Notes under the pieces: generated by a model
What the model saw: the letters and a program-made list of their open reading frames with translations, nothing else
What the model was told of the DNA's origin: nothing
The model's database searches: none
From: Pontibacter harenae
GTDB lineage: Bacteria > Bacteroidota > Bacteroidia > Cytophagales > Hymenobacteraceae
Direction of reading: 5' to 3'
DNA: 64,000 bases
NCBI RefSeq assembly: GCF_020907245.1
Contig: NZ_JAJJWH010000009.1
Location: forward strand, 1-64,000
Position numbers and translations under genes: made by a program
In this document: piece by piece, positions 1-9,286 of the stretch
How positions within the stretch are numbered: the stretch's first letter is position 1
How the letters are laid out: the number at the start of each line of letters is the position of its first letter

Positions 1-157
1 GCTTAAAGAATTAGCTAAATGAATTCAAAACAGCCTCTTAAACTATTAGATAATCTGGACAGGCAGGGGTATGACGAAGTGGACAGAGGGTACAAGATGC
101 TGTAAACTTTAAAATATAGTTAGATAAGTGTGGGGACAGAAATAAATTTAGGTATGT

Positions 158-252
158 TGTCATCCTGAAAGGATCTTGTTAATAGAGAGCCCCTACCCCC
201 ACAAGCCGCAACAGCTTAACCTCCCTTCTACCAGGTTTCTTTCAGAATGACA
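158..252. repeat. Interspersed inverted repeat
   Basis: The left arm TGTCATCCTGAAAG (158-171) is matched by the right arm CTTTCAGAATGACA (239-252), 13 of 14 bases pairing. About 67 bases lie between the arms and include a C-rich run. The layout resembles the dispersed intergenic palindromes of Bacteroidota genomes; that comparison is from memory. It lies just downstream of the broken end of the deacylase fragment at 311-802, so it may mark the junction where the rest of that gene was lost. Confidence 0.6.
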
Positions 253-310
253 GAGTTCTTTTGTTCTTCATTTTATTTTTGTACTTATACTTAGTTATGA
301 TATTCTGAAA

Positions 311-802
311 TTAGCAGGCTATTTGCTCTGTCAAGGTACCGTCGGGTTTGCCTGGAAAAACACGGTTAAGGTTTTTGCCGTCCACGGGGTTCACCATCAG
401 CGCGCGGTGCAGAAAAGCGGGCACGTTGGCCATGTGCACCAGAATAACCGTGCCGCTCATTACAGCAGGGCCCAGGTGCTTTGGCAGTTGCTGGGAAGCC
501 ATGATGGGTGCATACTCCAGGCCGTGCACGCCAGCCGTGATGCCAAGCACTGGTCCTTTTTTAGCTCCATGAAAAACGGTGACAGGAATAACAGTGATGT
601 TCTGACCGCTGCCTACAGGTAAGAGTATAGATTTTTTTGTACCTGCTTTTATCTTCTCTCCTGCAAAAGAGAAAGACTTTATCTGGGCTTCTGCGTCAGT
701 AACAGTGCATAAAAAAGCCAACAGGTAAAAGTATAGGTATGAAATTTTAATCTTGTTTTGGGAATAGTATTGATGTGCTAAAAAGAAAGGAACAAACAGC
801 AT
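311..802 (-). pseudogene. Truncated succinylglutamate desuccinylase/aspartoacylase-family (M14) protein
   Basis: This is the N-terminal part of a zinc-dependent deacylase of the AstE/aspartoacylase family. A signal-like hydrophobic stretch (residues 21-38, ending AEA-Q) is followed by the family core. The zinc motif GVHGLE supplies H93 and E96, and PVDGKNLNRVFPG near residues 137-149 is the usual substrate-site segment. The frame stops directly after TLTEQIA, where intact members (about 300-350 residues) continue with the second zinc histidine and the C-terminal domain. No continuation is visible in any frame toward position 1; a dispersed repeat is there instead. I infer a truncated, inactive gene. 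A very short functional variant is unlikely because the third zinc ligand is missing. Confidence 0.75.
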
Positions 803-1973
803 AGCACAGAGTATATTCTCTTACTTTGTAAGGTTCCTTATGATACAGTATGGTCTGGGCAGGTATGCAGAGGCTCTTGCCTATCCTTCTAAGAAATTAG
901 AGAACTGCCAACCACACACGCGCCTGAGGCCATGATTAGCCTATACTGCATGAGGAAATCAGAAAGTAAAAGAGATACTTTTTGCTGCTGTTGTTAATAA
1001 AATATTAGCGTATGGCCTACTCACCTTAAAATGGCGAAGCGCACAAACTAGCTTTCCACAGACAGTTAAAAATCTGTAAAGAAGCCATGTTAACCAAACT
1101 GCGTTGGTCTACACTAATACATTTGAAAAAATTATTAGGCCACGGGCGGTCCGCGAAGGTAAGTATTGTGGGGGTAAGTAAACTTCCAAGCGAAGCTATA
1201 AGGCTCTACATAACAGCTCGTTTGTGGAGCTAAAGCAAGATCATAGGACAAATTGGAAGCAAGAAAGGAAGTACCGTAGAAATTATCCACTTCACAGTGC
1301 AGGTGCACCTTACTTATTGTCACTTCAGACAGCTGCTTATCCTCGGTATGCTGGTGCTAATGCAGCGATAAGAGCGCATCTTCAGGCATCAGTACTCGCA
1401 GAAGGAGTACCAAAAGAAAATATGCGATATATGGCTGTGAACTGCGCATCTATGAAAACAGGTGATTAGAGAAATTCCATCTTATCAGGTTTTGAAGTCA
1501 TTTAAAGATAGTTGCCTTCCCTGCACCTAAGCCGCAATATTAAACATACCACTCTACCTTTGCAACTTAATTGCACCTATATACTATAAGTACGGCTGTT
1601 GCAGCTCTATTAACCTAGATATCCTAGATACCTATTGACTTGTGCGACAGTTGTAAGCACTGAAATGGAGTGATGTTCTACTCACAACTCTGCTTGAATT
1701 AGCAAGGATTCCGTGTTCCTCTCACCGTTTCCTTACCTTTGCAGGCAAACAAATTTCTTGAACGCAAATATTCCTTCTAAGAGAAGGGTGTTAAGTGAAA
1801 AGTGCGTCTGCTAACCATAAAATGAGTTGCAGCAAACCTTTTGAGCTTAAAGTCTGCTTCAGCATATTCCTTATGCTGAAGGCCACCTAAACGAACTTTA
1901 AAGCAACGTTTATCTTTTAAAATCGTCCAAACCATCAAGAATTTTGTTTTATACACCACTACAGCCTTGCCAG
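803..1973. other. Gene-poor stretch of about 1.2 kb
   Basis: No convincing gene is visible. Short open frames occur (for example 1224-1469, plus strand) but show no domain I can defend. Two boxes matching the Bacteroidota -7 consensus TAnnTTTG occur at 1555-1562 and 1734-1741 (both TACCTTTG). The second is the better candidate for driving the porin operon. The rest looks like decayed sequence. Confidence 0.5.
1734..1741 (+). promoter_or_regulatory. Candidate -7 box for the porin-BCCT-USP operon
   Basis: TACCTTTG matches the Bacteroidota sigma-A -7 consensus TAnnTTTG. No clear TTTG -33 box sits 19-21 bases upstream, so support is partial. It would give a leader of about 230 bases before the porin ATG at 1974. 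A second identical box lies at 1555-1562. Confidence 0.35.
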
Positions 1974-3122
1974 ATGATGCAGAAAACTCTACTACTTTTA
2001 ATGGCCTGCCTCGTGAGCACATTTTGCTATGCTCAGTATCCTGAAGAAGACCCTGCTGAACCGATTTTAAAACTAGGAGGCGCTGTGCGCTTCAACTACA
2101 ACCTTTCAACCTGGAAAAAAGACCAACTGGAACGCGGTGGTGACTTTGGCTATGATGTGTTCCGGCTTAACGTTGAATCTGAGTACAAAGGCATTAAATT
2201 GAACGCAGAATTTAGACATTATTCTCAGGCCTTTGGCGGCGCTTTTCTAAAACAGGGATGGTTTCAGTATGACTTTTCAGAAAAATCGCAGATACAAGTC
2301 GGGCTGAACCAGGTGCCTTTCGGTATACAACAGTATAATTCCAACAACTGGTTTTTCAACATTACCTATTATGTGGGTTTCGAGGATGACCATGACATGG
2401 GGGTAAAATACATACACGACAACGGGCGGTGGCAATGGCAGGCAGCCTATTATAAAAGCGCAGAGGAGTTTGTGTTTGGCGCAGCGGAGCCTAGCCCTAA
2501 CCGCTATTCCTACGACATTACAGGGCGCAACAAAGAAAATAACCAGCTGGACTTTAAGCTTGTTCGGCGCTTAGGAGATAGCCTTGCCCATGAATTAGGT
2601 ACCTCGCTACAGGCTGGACTCCTTTATAACCTGGACACAGAGCGAAATGGCACTAGGTACGCTGCGGCTCTTCACTATGAATATAAACCTACCTACAGCC
2701 CCTGGAATGTAAAGCTGCAAGCAATGCTCTACGGCATTAACCCACAATATGCAGCTGGGGCTGACTTAAACTTTGTGGAAATGGGAGCTTACGGTGTTAA
2801 TTATAATGTGGCCACCAAAGGTGAAATGTATACCGCTAGCTTGGCTTATCACCTTCCCATAGAAACGCGCCTGCTGCAGGGCATTACCTTCTACAACAAC
2901 TACGGTTATTACCACAAGCGGGTAAGTGGCTTTGAGAACACCCATATGAATGTGCTGGGTGCCTTGTTCACCGCTGGCCCCATGTACATTTATACTGATG
3001 CAGCATTCGGCTATAACCAACCTTGGCTCGGGCCTGAATGGACAAACGCTCTCGCATCTGGCACACCTGGAGATACAGACTGGCACATGCGTTTTAACAT
3101 AAACATGGGATATTATTTCTGA
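1974..3122 (+). CDS. Outer-membrane beta-barrel porin-like protein
   Basis: The predicted product has about 382 residues, with a signal peptide (hydrophobic LLLLMACLVSTFCYAQ, cleavage near CYA-Q) and then a long run of alternating aromatic/polar segments ending in an aromatic F (NMGYYF), typical of outer-membrane barrels. The layout fits phosphate-selective/DcaP-like porins, but the exact family is not certain. The open frame begins at a TTG at 1944; I chose the ATG at 1974 (a second lies at 1977) because the signal peptide starts there. The BCCT transporter follows 18 bases downstream and a stress protein after another 18, so the three are probably co-transcribed. I infer that it lets an osmolyte or another small quaternary amine cross the outer membrane. 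The substrate cannot be read from the sequence. Confidence 0.8.
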   Translation: MMQKTLLLLMACLVSTFCYAQYPEEDPAEPILKLGGAVRFNYNLSTWKKDQLERGGDFGYDVFRLNVESEYKGIKLNAEFRHYSQAFGGAFLKQGWFQYDFSEKSQIQVGLNQVPFGIQQYNSNNWFFNITYYVGFEDDHDMGVKYIHDNGRWQWQAAYYKSAEEFVFGAAEPSPNRYSYDITGRNKENNQLDFKLVRRLGDSLAHELGTSLQAGLLYNLDTERNGTRYAAALHYEYKPTYSPWNVKLQAMLYGINPQYAAGADLNFVEMGAYGVNYNVATKGEMYTASLAYHLPIETRLLQGITFYNNYGYYHKRVSGFENTHMNVLGALFTAGPMYIYTDAAFGYNQPWLGPEWTNALASGTPGDTDWHMRFNINMGYYF

Positions 3123-3140
3123 TTTAAAAATTTCTGATTG

Positions 3141-4790
3141 ATGAGTAAAGTAGCAAGAAGCGATACAAAGAAGTCCTTGGGCTTGGAAGTGAACGGGCCT
3201 GTATTCTGGTCTTCTATTGTAATCTTAATCATTAGCATAGCGCTAGTCCTTGTTTTCAGGGAGGGTGCCGAAGCGTTCTTTAGCGAGGTACAGACGGCTG
3301 TTACCTCCAGCATGGGTTGGCTGTTCATCCTGAGCGTGAATGTGTTCGTGGCCTTCTGCCTGTACATGGCTTTCGGCAAGTTCGGCGACATCAGGCTAGG
3401 CGGCAAGGAGGCGAAACCAGAGTTCAGCACCTCCTCTTGGTTTGCTATGCTGTTCAGCGCCGGTATGGGTATCGGCCTTCTGTTCTGGAGCATTGGCGAG
3501 CCCATCAACCACTTTTTAACACCTCCGCTCGGGGAGCCAGGAACTCCCGCTGCGGCAAGGCAAGCCATGAACTTCACGTTCCTGCACTGGGGTTTCCATG
3601 CCTGGGCCATTTATGCACTGGTGGGACTGGCATTGGCCTACTTCACCTATAGCCGAAAGCTGCCCCTGACTATCCGCTCGGTATTTTACCCTTTCCTGGG
3701 AGAGCGCATTCATGGGCTTATAGGGGACATCATCGATATTCTAGCTGTTCTGGCCACCGTTTTCGGCTTGGCTACTTCGCTGGGTCTGGGTGTGAAACAG
3801 GTTGCAGCAGGGCTGCACCACGTGTTCCCAGCTATTTCCAGTGACGTGACGACGCAGGTGATGCTTATTGCCGTGATCACTGGCGTCGCCACCATTTCTG
3901 TGGTAACGGGTGTAGACAAGGGGGTACGTATACTAAGCGAGTGGAACATCCGCATTGCCCTGCTGGTGCTGGTGGCGGTGCTAGTGTTGGGGCCAACCGT
4001 TTTTATTTTAGGATCTTATGTGCAAAACACGGGCTCTTACATTAGCAATTTCCTGCAGCTGTCTTTCTGGAACGAGGCATACTCCACCACAAACTGGCAG
4101 GGGAGCTGGACGGTATTCTACTGGGCCTGGTGGATTTCCTGGGCACCTTTTGTGGGTATCTTTATTGCACGTGTTTCCAAGGGGCGTACCATCAGGGAGT
4201 TTGTACTGGGCGTACTGATTGTTCCTTCTTTACTCTCCTTCCTGTGGATGACCGTGTTCGGCAGCACAGCCCTGCGAGAGGCATTGTCAGGCGGAACCGC
4301 CATAACGGAGGCAGTGGCCGCAGATGTATCTACGGCTCTGTTCGTTTTCTTTGAGCAGCTTCCTTTCTCCACGGTGCTCTCTATCATCGGTATTGTGTTG
4401 ATTACAGGTTTCTTTGTTACCTCCTCCGACTCAGGCTCTCTTGTGGTAGACAGCCTGACATCGGGCGGAAGAGCCGACTCGCCTGTGGGCGTGCGTATTT
4501 TCTGGGCCCTGGCAGAAGGAGGTGTGGCGGCGGTGCTGCTGATAGGCGGTGGTCTGCAGGCCCTGCAAACGGCTGTTATCATTACGGGTTTGCCCTTTGC
4601 GCTTATTTTGCTCACGATGTGCTACAGCCTATACAAGGGGCTAAACGAAGAACTGGAAGAAGAAAACAAACTGGGCAAGGCACAGCAGCGAAAAGACTAC
4701 CAGCAACAGATCACGGAACTGTTGGCCAAACGTGCCGCAAAGCAGCAGACGCCGCATACTGCAGAAGACAAGAGAAACGATTTACCATAA
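3141..4790 (+). CDS. BCCT-family (betaine/choline/carnitine) transporter
   Basis: This 549-residue inner-membrane secondary transporter has about 12 membrane helices. The BCCT signature is clear: FYWAWWISWAPFVG near residues 326-339, followed by SKGRTIREF. The glycine stretch SAGMGIGLLFW near 106-116 matches the Na+-coupled betaine type (BetP/OpuD, G-M-G-I-G) rather than the H+-coupled choline type, so glycine betaine/Na+ symport is the best guess. The C-terminus is charged and about 50 residues long (after residue 500), which could be an osmosensing tail as in BetP; that is inference. The ATG at 3141 was preferred over the overlapping TTG at 3138. It sits between a porin and a universal stress protein with 18-base gaps on each side. 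Confidence 0.92.
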   Translation: MSKVARSDTKKSLGLEVNGPVFWSSIVILIISIALVLVFREGAEAFFSEVQTAVTSSMGWLFILSVNVFVAFCLYMAFGKFGDIRLGGKEAKPEFSTSSWFAMLFSAGMGIGLLFWSIGEPINHFLTPPLGEPGTPAAARQAMNFTFLHWGFHAWAIYALVGLALAYFTYSRKLPLTIRSVFYPFLGERIHGLIGDIIDILAVLATVFGLATSLGLGVKQVAAGLHHVFPAISSDVTTQVMLIAVITGVATISVVTGVDKGVRILSEWNIRIALLVLVAVLVLGPTVFILGSYVQNTGSYISNFLQLSFWNEAYSTTNWQGSWTVFYWAWWISWAPFVGIFIARVSKGRTIREFVLGVLIVPSLLSFLWMTVFGSTALREALSGGTAITEAVAADVSTALFVFFEQLPFSTVLSIIGIVLITGFFVTSSDSGSLVVDSLTSGGRADSPVGVRIFWALAEGGVAAVLLIGGGLQALQTAVIITGLPFALILLTMCYSLYKGLNEELEEENKLGKAQQRKDYQQQITELLAKRAAKQQTPHTAEDKRNDLP

Positions 4791-4808
4791 CTTTAAAGCA
4801 GGAGAAAT

Positions 4809-5684
4809 ATGATTGCAATTGACGCCATGATGGTCTGCCTCGACCTGAGCGATATAGACGAAAAACTCGTAGCGTTTTCCCGTTCCATCTGTGAGCGCCT
4901 GTCGGTAAAAAAGGTGTATTTTGTCCATAATATAAAAACATATGAACTGAGCGATGACTTTAGGGAAACCTTCGGGGATATTGACCTGAGTAAAGAGGTG
5001 GAGGCCAACATCTCCGACATTGTCGCGGAGCATTTTGAAGGAGGCTGCGACCATGAGATACTGGTGAGCGAGGAGCCGAACACCGAGGTGATGATGGCTG
5101 ACCTGGTAAAGCGATATAATGTAAAGCTGACGCTACTGGGCAAGCGAATGAGCAACAAAAGTACAGGTGCTTTGGGGACTAAGCTGCTGCGTGTACTGCC
5201 CTGCAGCATTATCGTTTTCCCAGAGACAGCGAGCTTCAACATAGAACGTGTGCTGGCACCGATAGACTTCTCCGACGCCTCGGTGCACGCGCTGCGACTT
5301 AGCAAGAGCCTTACAGACCAGTTGGGGCTAAACCTGGAGATTATGCATGTCTACAAACTTCCTACACAGTACTTCCCACTCATCTCAGAGGAAAAAGCCG
5401 TGAAGAAAGCCGAAGAGGTGGTAAGCGGAAGGTTTAGGGAGCTTCAGAAACGGCACCAGGAAATAGCAGGTGTGCCTTATGCCCTAGTTCGTGCCGCGGG
5501 GAAAAGCACGGCCGAGCGGATCTGTCTGCAGCTTCGCAAGGGAAAGCACGATCTGCTGGTTCTCGGCCTGAAGGGTAACAACCCAATCCCTTCACTTAGC
5601 TTGGGCAGCGTACCGACACAGATATACAACATGGACATTGACACGCCGCTTTGGCTGGTGTACTCAGAGGCAGTGATTAAGTAA
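4809..5684 (+). CDS. Tandem-domain universal stress protein (UspA family)
   Basis: This soluble 291-residue protein has two UspA-like alpha/beta domains. The first (about 1-140) starts IDAMMVCLDLSDIDEK and is divergent. The second (about 145-287) starts RVLAPIDFSDASVHALRLSK and ends with a LGLKGNN...SLGSVP segment in place of the usual G-x2-G-x9-G(S/T) ATP loop, so nucleotide binding is uncertain. It starts 18 bases after the BCCT transporter and is the last gene of the apparent operon. USPs paired with transporters often act as regulatory partners (for example TeaD with TeaABC in Halomonas), so a role in tuning osmolyte uptake is a reasonable inference. Confidence 0.88.
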   Translation: MIAIDAMMVCLDLSDIDEKLVAFSRSICERLSVKKVYFVHNIKTYELSDDFRETFGDIDLSKEVEANISDIVAEHFEGGCDHEILVSEEPNTEVMMADLVKRYNVKLTLLGKRMSNKSTGALGTKLLRVLPCSIIVFPETASFNIERVLAPIDFSDASVHALRLSKSLTDQLGLNLEIMHVYKLPTQYFPLISEEKAVKKAEEVVSGRFRELQKRHQEIAGVPYALVRAAGKSTAERICLQLRKGKHDLLVLGLKGNNPIPSLSLGSVPTQIYNMDIDTPLWLVYSEAVIK

Positions 5685-5706
5685 ACGGTGGCACAGCAGG
5701 TTAACC

Positions 5707-6312
5707 TTAGCTTGCCGCCATCAGATTGCTGATTCCTGTCACCACCATGTCGACACCGATGGCACCCAGGAAAAAGCCGTTAATGCGCAGCAGCAGCTCC
5801 ATGTTCTTGTCAAAGGCGGTTTGCACACTTTTCGAGCGCATCCCGCGGCGGATTTGCTTGAGTCCCATGATGATGATGAAGTTGGCAAGCATGATAAGTG
5901 CAAGCGACAGCGCGCCCTGCCACAGCTCCATCTGTTCCGACATCAGGATAGTAAGGGAAATGGTACCTGCTCCCACCATAAAAGGCAAGGCTATCTCAGA
6001 TGCCAGATCGTGCAAATCTCCTTTAATTTGGATAAAGGCTTTTTTGCCCTGCACGATAAAAATATAGGCGAAGGAGAAGAGGACGATGCCGCCAAATATG
6101 CGAAAGGATTCGAAATTGATGCGAAATACTTTTTGAAAAACAACGTCACCGAAAAGCAGGAAAGCCAGATAGATGAAGAAGGAAATCAAACTTGCTTTCA
6201 AAAACACAGCCCGAAAGTCTGAGTCTGACAAATCGTTCATAACGGGCTTTAGGTACAGGAAAAGCGCAAAGGGGTTCAGCATGACCAGAAAGCTGAAGAT
6301 GGCTGCAATCAT
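5707..6312 (-). CDS. MarC/UPF0056-family integral membrane protein
   Basis: The 201-residue protein has about six membrane helices and matches the MarC family in length and motifs: LNPFALFLYL at the first helix, PFMVGAGTISLTI near residues 109-121, and RINGFFLGAIGVDMVVTGI in the last helix. The family was once linked to multiple antibiotic resistance, but that link has been withdrawn and its function is unknown. It is convergent with the USP gene (22-base gap), and no terminator hairpin is obvious between them. The ATG at 6312 gives the normal family N-terminus minus a few residues. Confidence 0.88.
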   Translation of the reverse strand: MIAAIFSFLVMLNPFALFLYLKPVMNDLSDSDFRAVFLKASLISFFIYLAFLLFGDVVFQKVFRINFESFRIFGGIVLFSFAYIFIVQGKKAFIQIKGDLHDLASEIALPFMVGAGTISLTILMSEQMELWQGALSLALIMLANFIIIMGLKQIRRGMRSKSVQTAFDKNMELLLRINGFFLGAIGVDMVVTGISNLMAAS

Positions 6313-6452
6313 AGGTATAGGTATTATATAATTTCACCTTTTTCTGTACCGCGCTTTCCTGCATAGGGTTATGAGCCCTTGCAGACAAAGTAGCAAAGTA
6401 GTTAAGCTACAAGGCCATAGCGAAAATATTAATAAGGTGGCTAAGCAGAGGC

Positions 6453-7594
6453 TTAAGTAATGGCTTCGCTCTTGAACAGTATTTTGAATTCTGTTCCTTC
6501 GTCCTCGGCAGATGTTACTTCTATTGAGCCGCCTGCACTGTCAACTATTCTTTTTACTAGGTGCAAACCTATACCGCTTCCCTCCACATGGGAGTGGAAA
6601 CGCCTGAACATCATATAGAGTTGCTCCAGGTTCTGCTCGTTCATACCCAAGCCGTCGTCTTTAACTGATAGCACTACTCCTTTTTCAACCTGTATTGTTT
6701 GCACATGTACCTGACAGTTACGCTTGTTTGACCGGTACTTGATAGAATTACTAAGCAAGTTGTATAGTATGCTACGGAAGTTTTTAGGCGATAAACTAAT
6801 AATGCGGACCTGAAAGTCGGTTGAAACCTCGCAAGGAAACTGGAGTTTGTCGAAAAGGAATGCCATATCCGCCATCACGTCCTCAAATACTTGTTGCATG
6901 TTTACAGTCTCTTCTTATCCCTCCCTATCCTTACTCCGCTGCAGACGATTCACATCAGATAGTTCATCTACCGTTTTTTTGAATCGGCTTATAGAGCCCT
7001 AGATATGTTTTTGAATCTCAATTACTTTCGTATTGAACGAACCTATCTTTTCTACTTCGTTCATCAGAAGTCTAGTTAGAGCTTCGAGGTTTAGAATGGG
7101 GGCCTTTAGGTCGTGGGATGCTATGTAGATAAAATGATCTAAATCTTTATTTACCTTTGCCAGATCATCGCTTTTTTTCTGCAGTACGTCTTCATGCGCT
7201 TTCCTATAGGTAAGGTCTTTGGTCACTTTCGTAAAACCTATTAACTCATCCTCATCATCGTATACAGCAGTAAGCACTATACTCGCCCAAAAGAGCGTGC
7301 CATCTTTCCTTCGGCGCCACCACTCCGCCTCGTGTTTTCCGTGCTTCTTTGTAAGTTCTATCTCCCGCTCTGGTTCCCCCTTCTTTTGGTCTTCTTCAGT
7401 AAAAAGAACACCGTAGTACTGTCCGACAATCTCCTCTTCCTGATACCCCTTGATTCTTTCTGCTCCTACATTCCAAGTGTTTATGATACCTTTCGGATCC
7501 ATCGCAAAAATGGCGCAGTCCTTAACCTGATCAATAAAGTTGGCAGAAATTTATGGCTGTATTTCGGATCCATAGAGTTTTTGATAGTTCGCAT
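6453..7594 (-). pseudogene. Decayed PAS-domain sensor histidine kinase
   Basis: Reading from 7594 to 6453, all parts of a PAS-HisKA-HATPase kinase are present but broken. The N-terminus starts at ATG 7594 and runs as MRTIKNSMDPKYSHKFLPT. A frameshift near 7530-7550 leads into the PAS domain (IDQVKDCAIFAMDPKGIINT). The HisKA box contains the phospho-acceptor in IASHDLKAP. In the same frame a TAG at 6999-7001 interrupts the HisKA/linker (EIQKHI*GSISRFKK), a TAA at 6915-6917 follows DREG, and the frame continues unbroken into HATPase_c with N, G1 (KDDGLGM) and G2 (GSGIGLHLVK) boxes, ending at 6453. Because the linker is collinear around both stops, they are nonsense mutations and not gene boundaries. 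A separately translated HATPase fragment is possible but would lack its histidine domain. Confidence 0.88.
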
Positions 7595-7975
7595 AAAGCT
7601 TAATCTTACAAAAAGCTAAACAACTCGTTGTATTATAAGCCGATAGTAGAGAACGAAGCTAGGATGCTCTATGTTAGAATGCCCAGTGTAGAAAACGCTT
7701 TATAAGTCAGAAGCTTTATGCTAACAGAACACAGCTTTTTATGCTAGCACTGAGCAATATTGATATATTATGGAACTACGTATTACTACATTTATTGCAC
7801 ATCTCCTTCCTTCAAGGTAATTCAACACTACTGTCTCACCTACTCATCTCGGCAGAGAAAGCTTAATTCGACTTGTGAAACGACAAAAAGAAAACTTTGG
7901 GCGTGTTTCTGCCAAACATGTATTTGATAGCAGAAAAAAAGATATTTAAACGCTTGAGTCTATTAATTAGAGGGT
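7595..7975. other. Intergenic stretch, nothing recognised
   Basis: About 380 AT-rich bases lie between the start of the dead kinase and the end of the LysR gene. I see no gene, no RNA fold I can defend and no clear terminator. It would contain the former kinase promoter. Confidence 0.5.
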
Positions 7976-8872
7976 TTACCAATTACTTTCTGACATGAAG
8001 TCAGAAGCCGTATCCTGTACCTGTTGAAGTATGTTTCTCAGGACAGGGCTTTTGTCTCCCCTTCGCCAGGTAACATAGAGGCTTACCTCATAGGGCAGCG
8101 TTATGAACCGCACATTGGGCAAAGCACTTAATGAATAGGAATAGGGCAATATAGATACACCAAGCTCTTTAGATACCAAGCCAAGCACCATTCCTCCAAA
8201 ATCTGTTTCAATGAAAACATTGGGGCTAAAGTCGTTGTCCTCAAAAACCTGCCGAAGGACCGAGGTATAGAAGGTAGTCTGCACCAAGTTTGACAGGATG
8301 AACTTCTCGTCTTTTAAATCGTGAAGTCCCTTGAAGTTCTGCTCATTCAAGTGGTGATTTTTAGGCACAACAAGGGCAAATGCTTCAGAGTACAAGTTGA
8401 TTGACTGCAACGAGGGGTTTACAGCTGGGTCTCGTCTGAAAGGAATATCCATTTGGTAATCAAGCAGCTGCTGCTCAAAGCTGATATCGGTCGGCTCCAC
8501 CAGTTCAACCTTTAGTTCTGGTAAGGTGCGGGATATGCTGGTAAGCAGCCTCGGCATAAAACTGTAGGCGATCGAGCCTGGATATCCGATTCTGACAGTG
8601 CCAAAGGCACCTTCATGGATCTTCCTCGCCTGTAAATGAATACGGTTGATCTCATCCAGCAATGGTAGCCACTGATCTCTTAAAAAAACGCTAGCCTCAG
8701 TAAGCTTTACACTTCGCTTGCTTCGCTCGAAAAGCTGGATTCCCAACTCATCTTCCAAGGCCTTAATTTGCCTGCTCAGCGCCGACTGCGTGATGAACAT
8801 GCGTTCTGCTGTGTTCCAGAAATGCAGTTCCTGCGCCAGTGCCAGAAAGTATTTTATTTGCTGTAGCTCCAT
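7976..8872 (-). CDS. LysR-family transcriptional regulator
   Basis: The 298-residue protein has the LysR layout. A winged HTH lies at residues 1-60 (MELQQIKYFLALAQELHFWNT, then TQSALSRQIKALEDELGIQLFER). An inducer-binding domain from about 90 begins GTVRIGYPGSIAYSFMPRLL. One unusual point is IPFRRDP in place of the usual LDIGF.R segment. It is divergent from the small membrane gene at 8958, sharing an 85-base intergenic region, and LysR proteins typically control the divergent neighbour. The effector is unknown. The start ATG at 8872 fits the family N-terminus exactly. Confidence 0.92.
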   Translation of the reverse strand: MELQQIKYFLALAQELHFWNTAERMFITQSALSRQIKALEDELGIQLFERSKRSVKLTEASVFLRDQWLPLLDEINRIHLQARKIHEGAFGTVRIGYPGSIAYSFMPRLLTSISRTLPELKVELVEPTDISFEQQLLDYQMDIPFRRDPAVNPSLQSINLYSEAFALVVPKNHHLNEQNFKGLHDLKDEKFILSNLVQTTFYTSVLRQVFEDNDFSPNVFIETDFGGMVLGLVSKELGVSILPYSYSLSALPNVRFITLPYEVSLYVTWRRGDKSPVLRNILQQVQDTASDFMSESNW

Positions 8873-8957
8873 TTAGAATAATTCCCTTTTCGCATTAATC
8901 AAGCCATTATTAGCATTTTTAAGTCCAACCGCACATACTTACTTTGAGATAAAATAA

Positions 8958-9224
8958 ATGTCTTATGAAATGGTGCAAGTACGGAAATATGTATGGGAAG
9001 CAATAGGATGGATAGGTGCCCTGTTCTCGCTTCTGGCTTTCAGCCTAAACAGTTTTGGTGTTATCAGCAGCCAATCAGTCAACTATTTGGGAATGAATAT
9101 AGCTGGCTGCTTTTTCATGATTCTGTATGCACTTTCAAAAAAAGCACACGCAAGTTGGGTGCTGAACACCATTTTTCTTCTGATGGCTGTTATAGCATTG
9201 GTAAGGGTTTACACTATGCATTAG
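8958..9224 (+). CDS. Small CBU_0592-like membrane protein
   Basis: The 88-residue protein has three predicted membrane helices (about 13-35, 42-58, 64-84). The order EAIGWIGALFSLLAFSLNSFG, YLGMNIAGCFFMILYALSKKA, VLNTIFLLMAVIAL matches the CBU_0592-like family of small three-helix proteins, whose function is unknown. An alternative start is the ATG at 8970. It faces the LysR regulator across an 85-base gap and ends in a strong terminator at 9248-9286, so it is probably monocistronic and LysR-controlled (inference). Confidence 0.75.
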   Translation: MSYEMVQVRKYVWEAIGWIGALFSLLAFSLNSFGVISSQSVNYLGMNIAGCFFMILYALSKKAHASWVLNTIFLLMAVIALVRVYTMH

Positions 9225-9247
9225 AACTTAACTAGCATCCTGGGGTG

Positions 9248-9286
9248 AGCCACCTTTTCAATAATATCAAGAAAAGGTGGCTTTTT
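9248..9286 (+). terminator. Intrinsic terminator of the small membrane gene
   Basis: The stem GCCACCTTTTC / GAAAAGGTGGC (11 bp, perfect, loop of about 10) is followed by TTTTT. It lies 25 bases after the stop at 9224. Confidence 0.85.

Noticed and set aside
19-105. 28-residue frame at the left edge (MNSKQPLKLLDNL...)
   Set aside because: Too short, no neighbours or motifs, and an in-frame stop lies directly upstream.
1224-1469. 81-residue open frame with a weak carboxymuconolactone-decarboxylase-like look (YAG..NAAIRAHL)
   Set aside because: The motif order is wrong, there is no full domain and the surrounding DNA is gene-poor.
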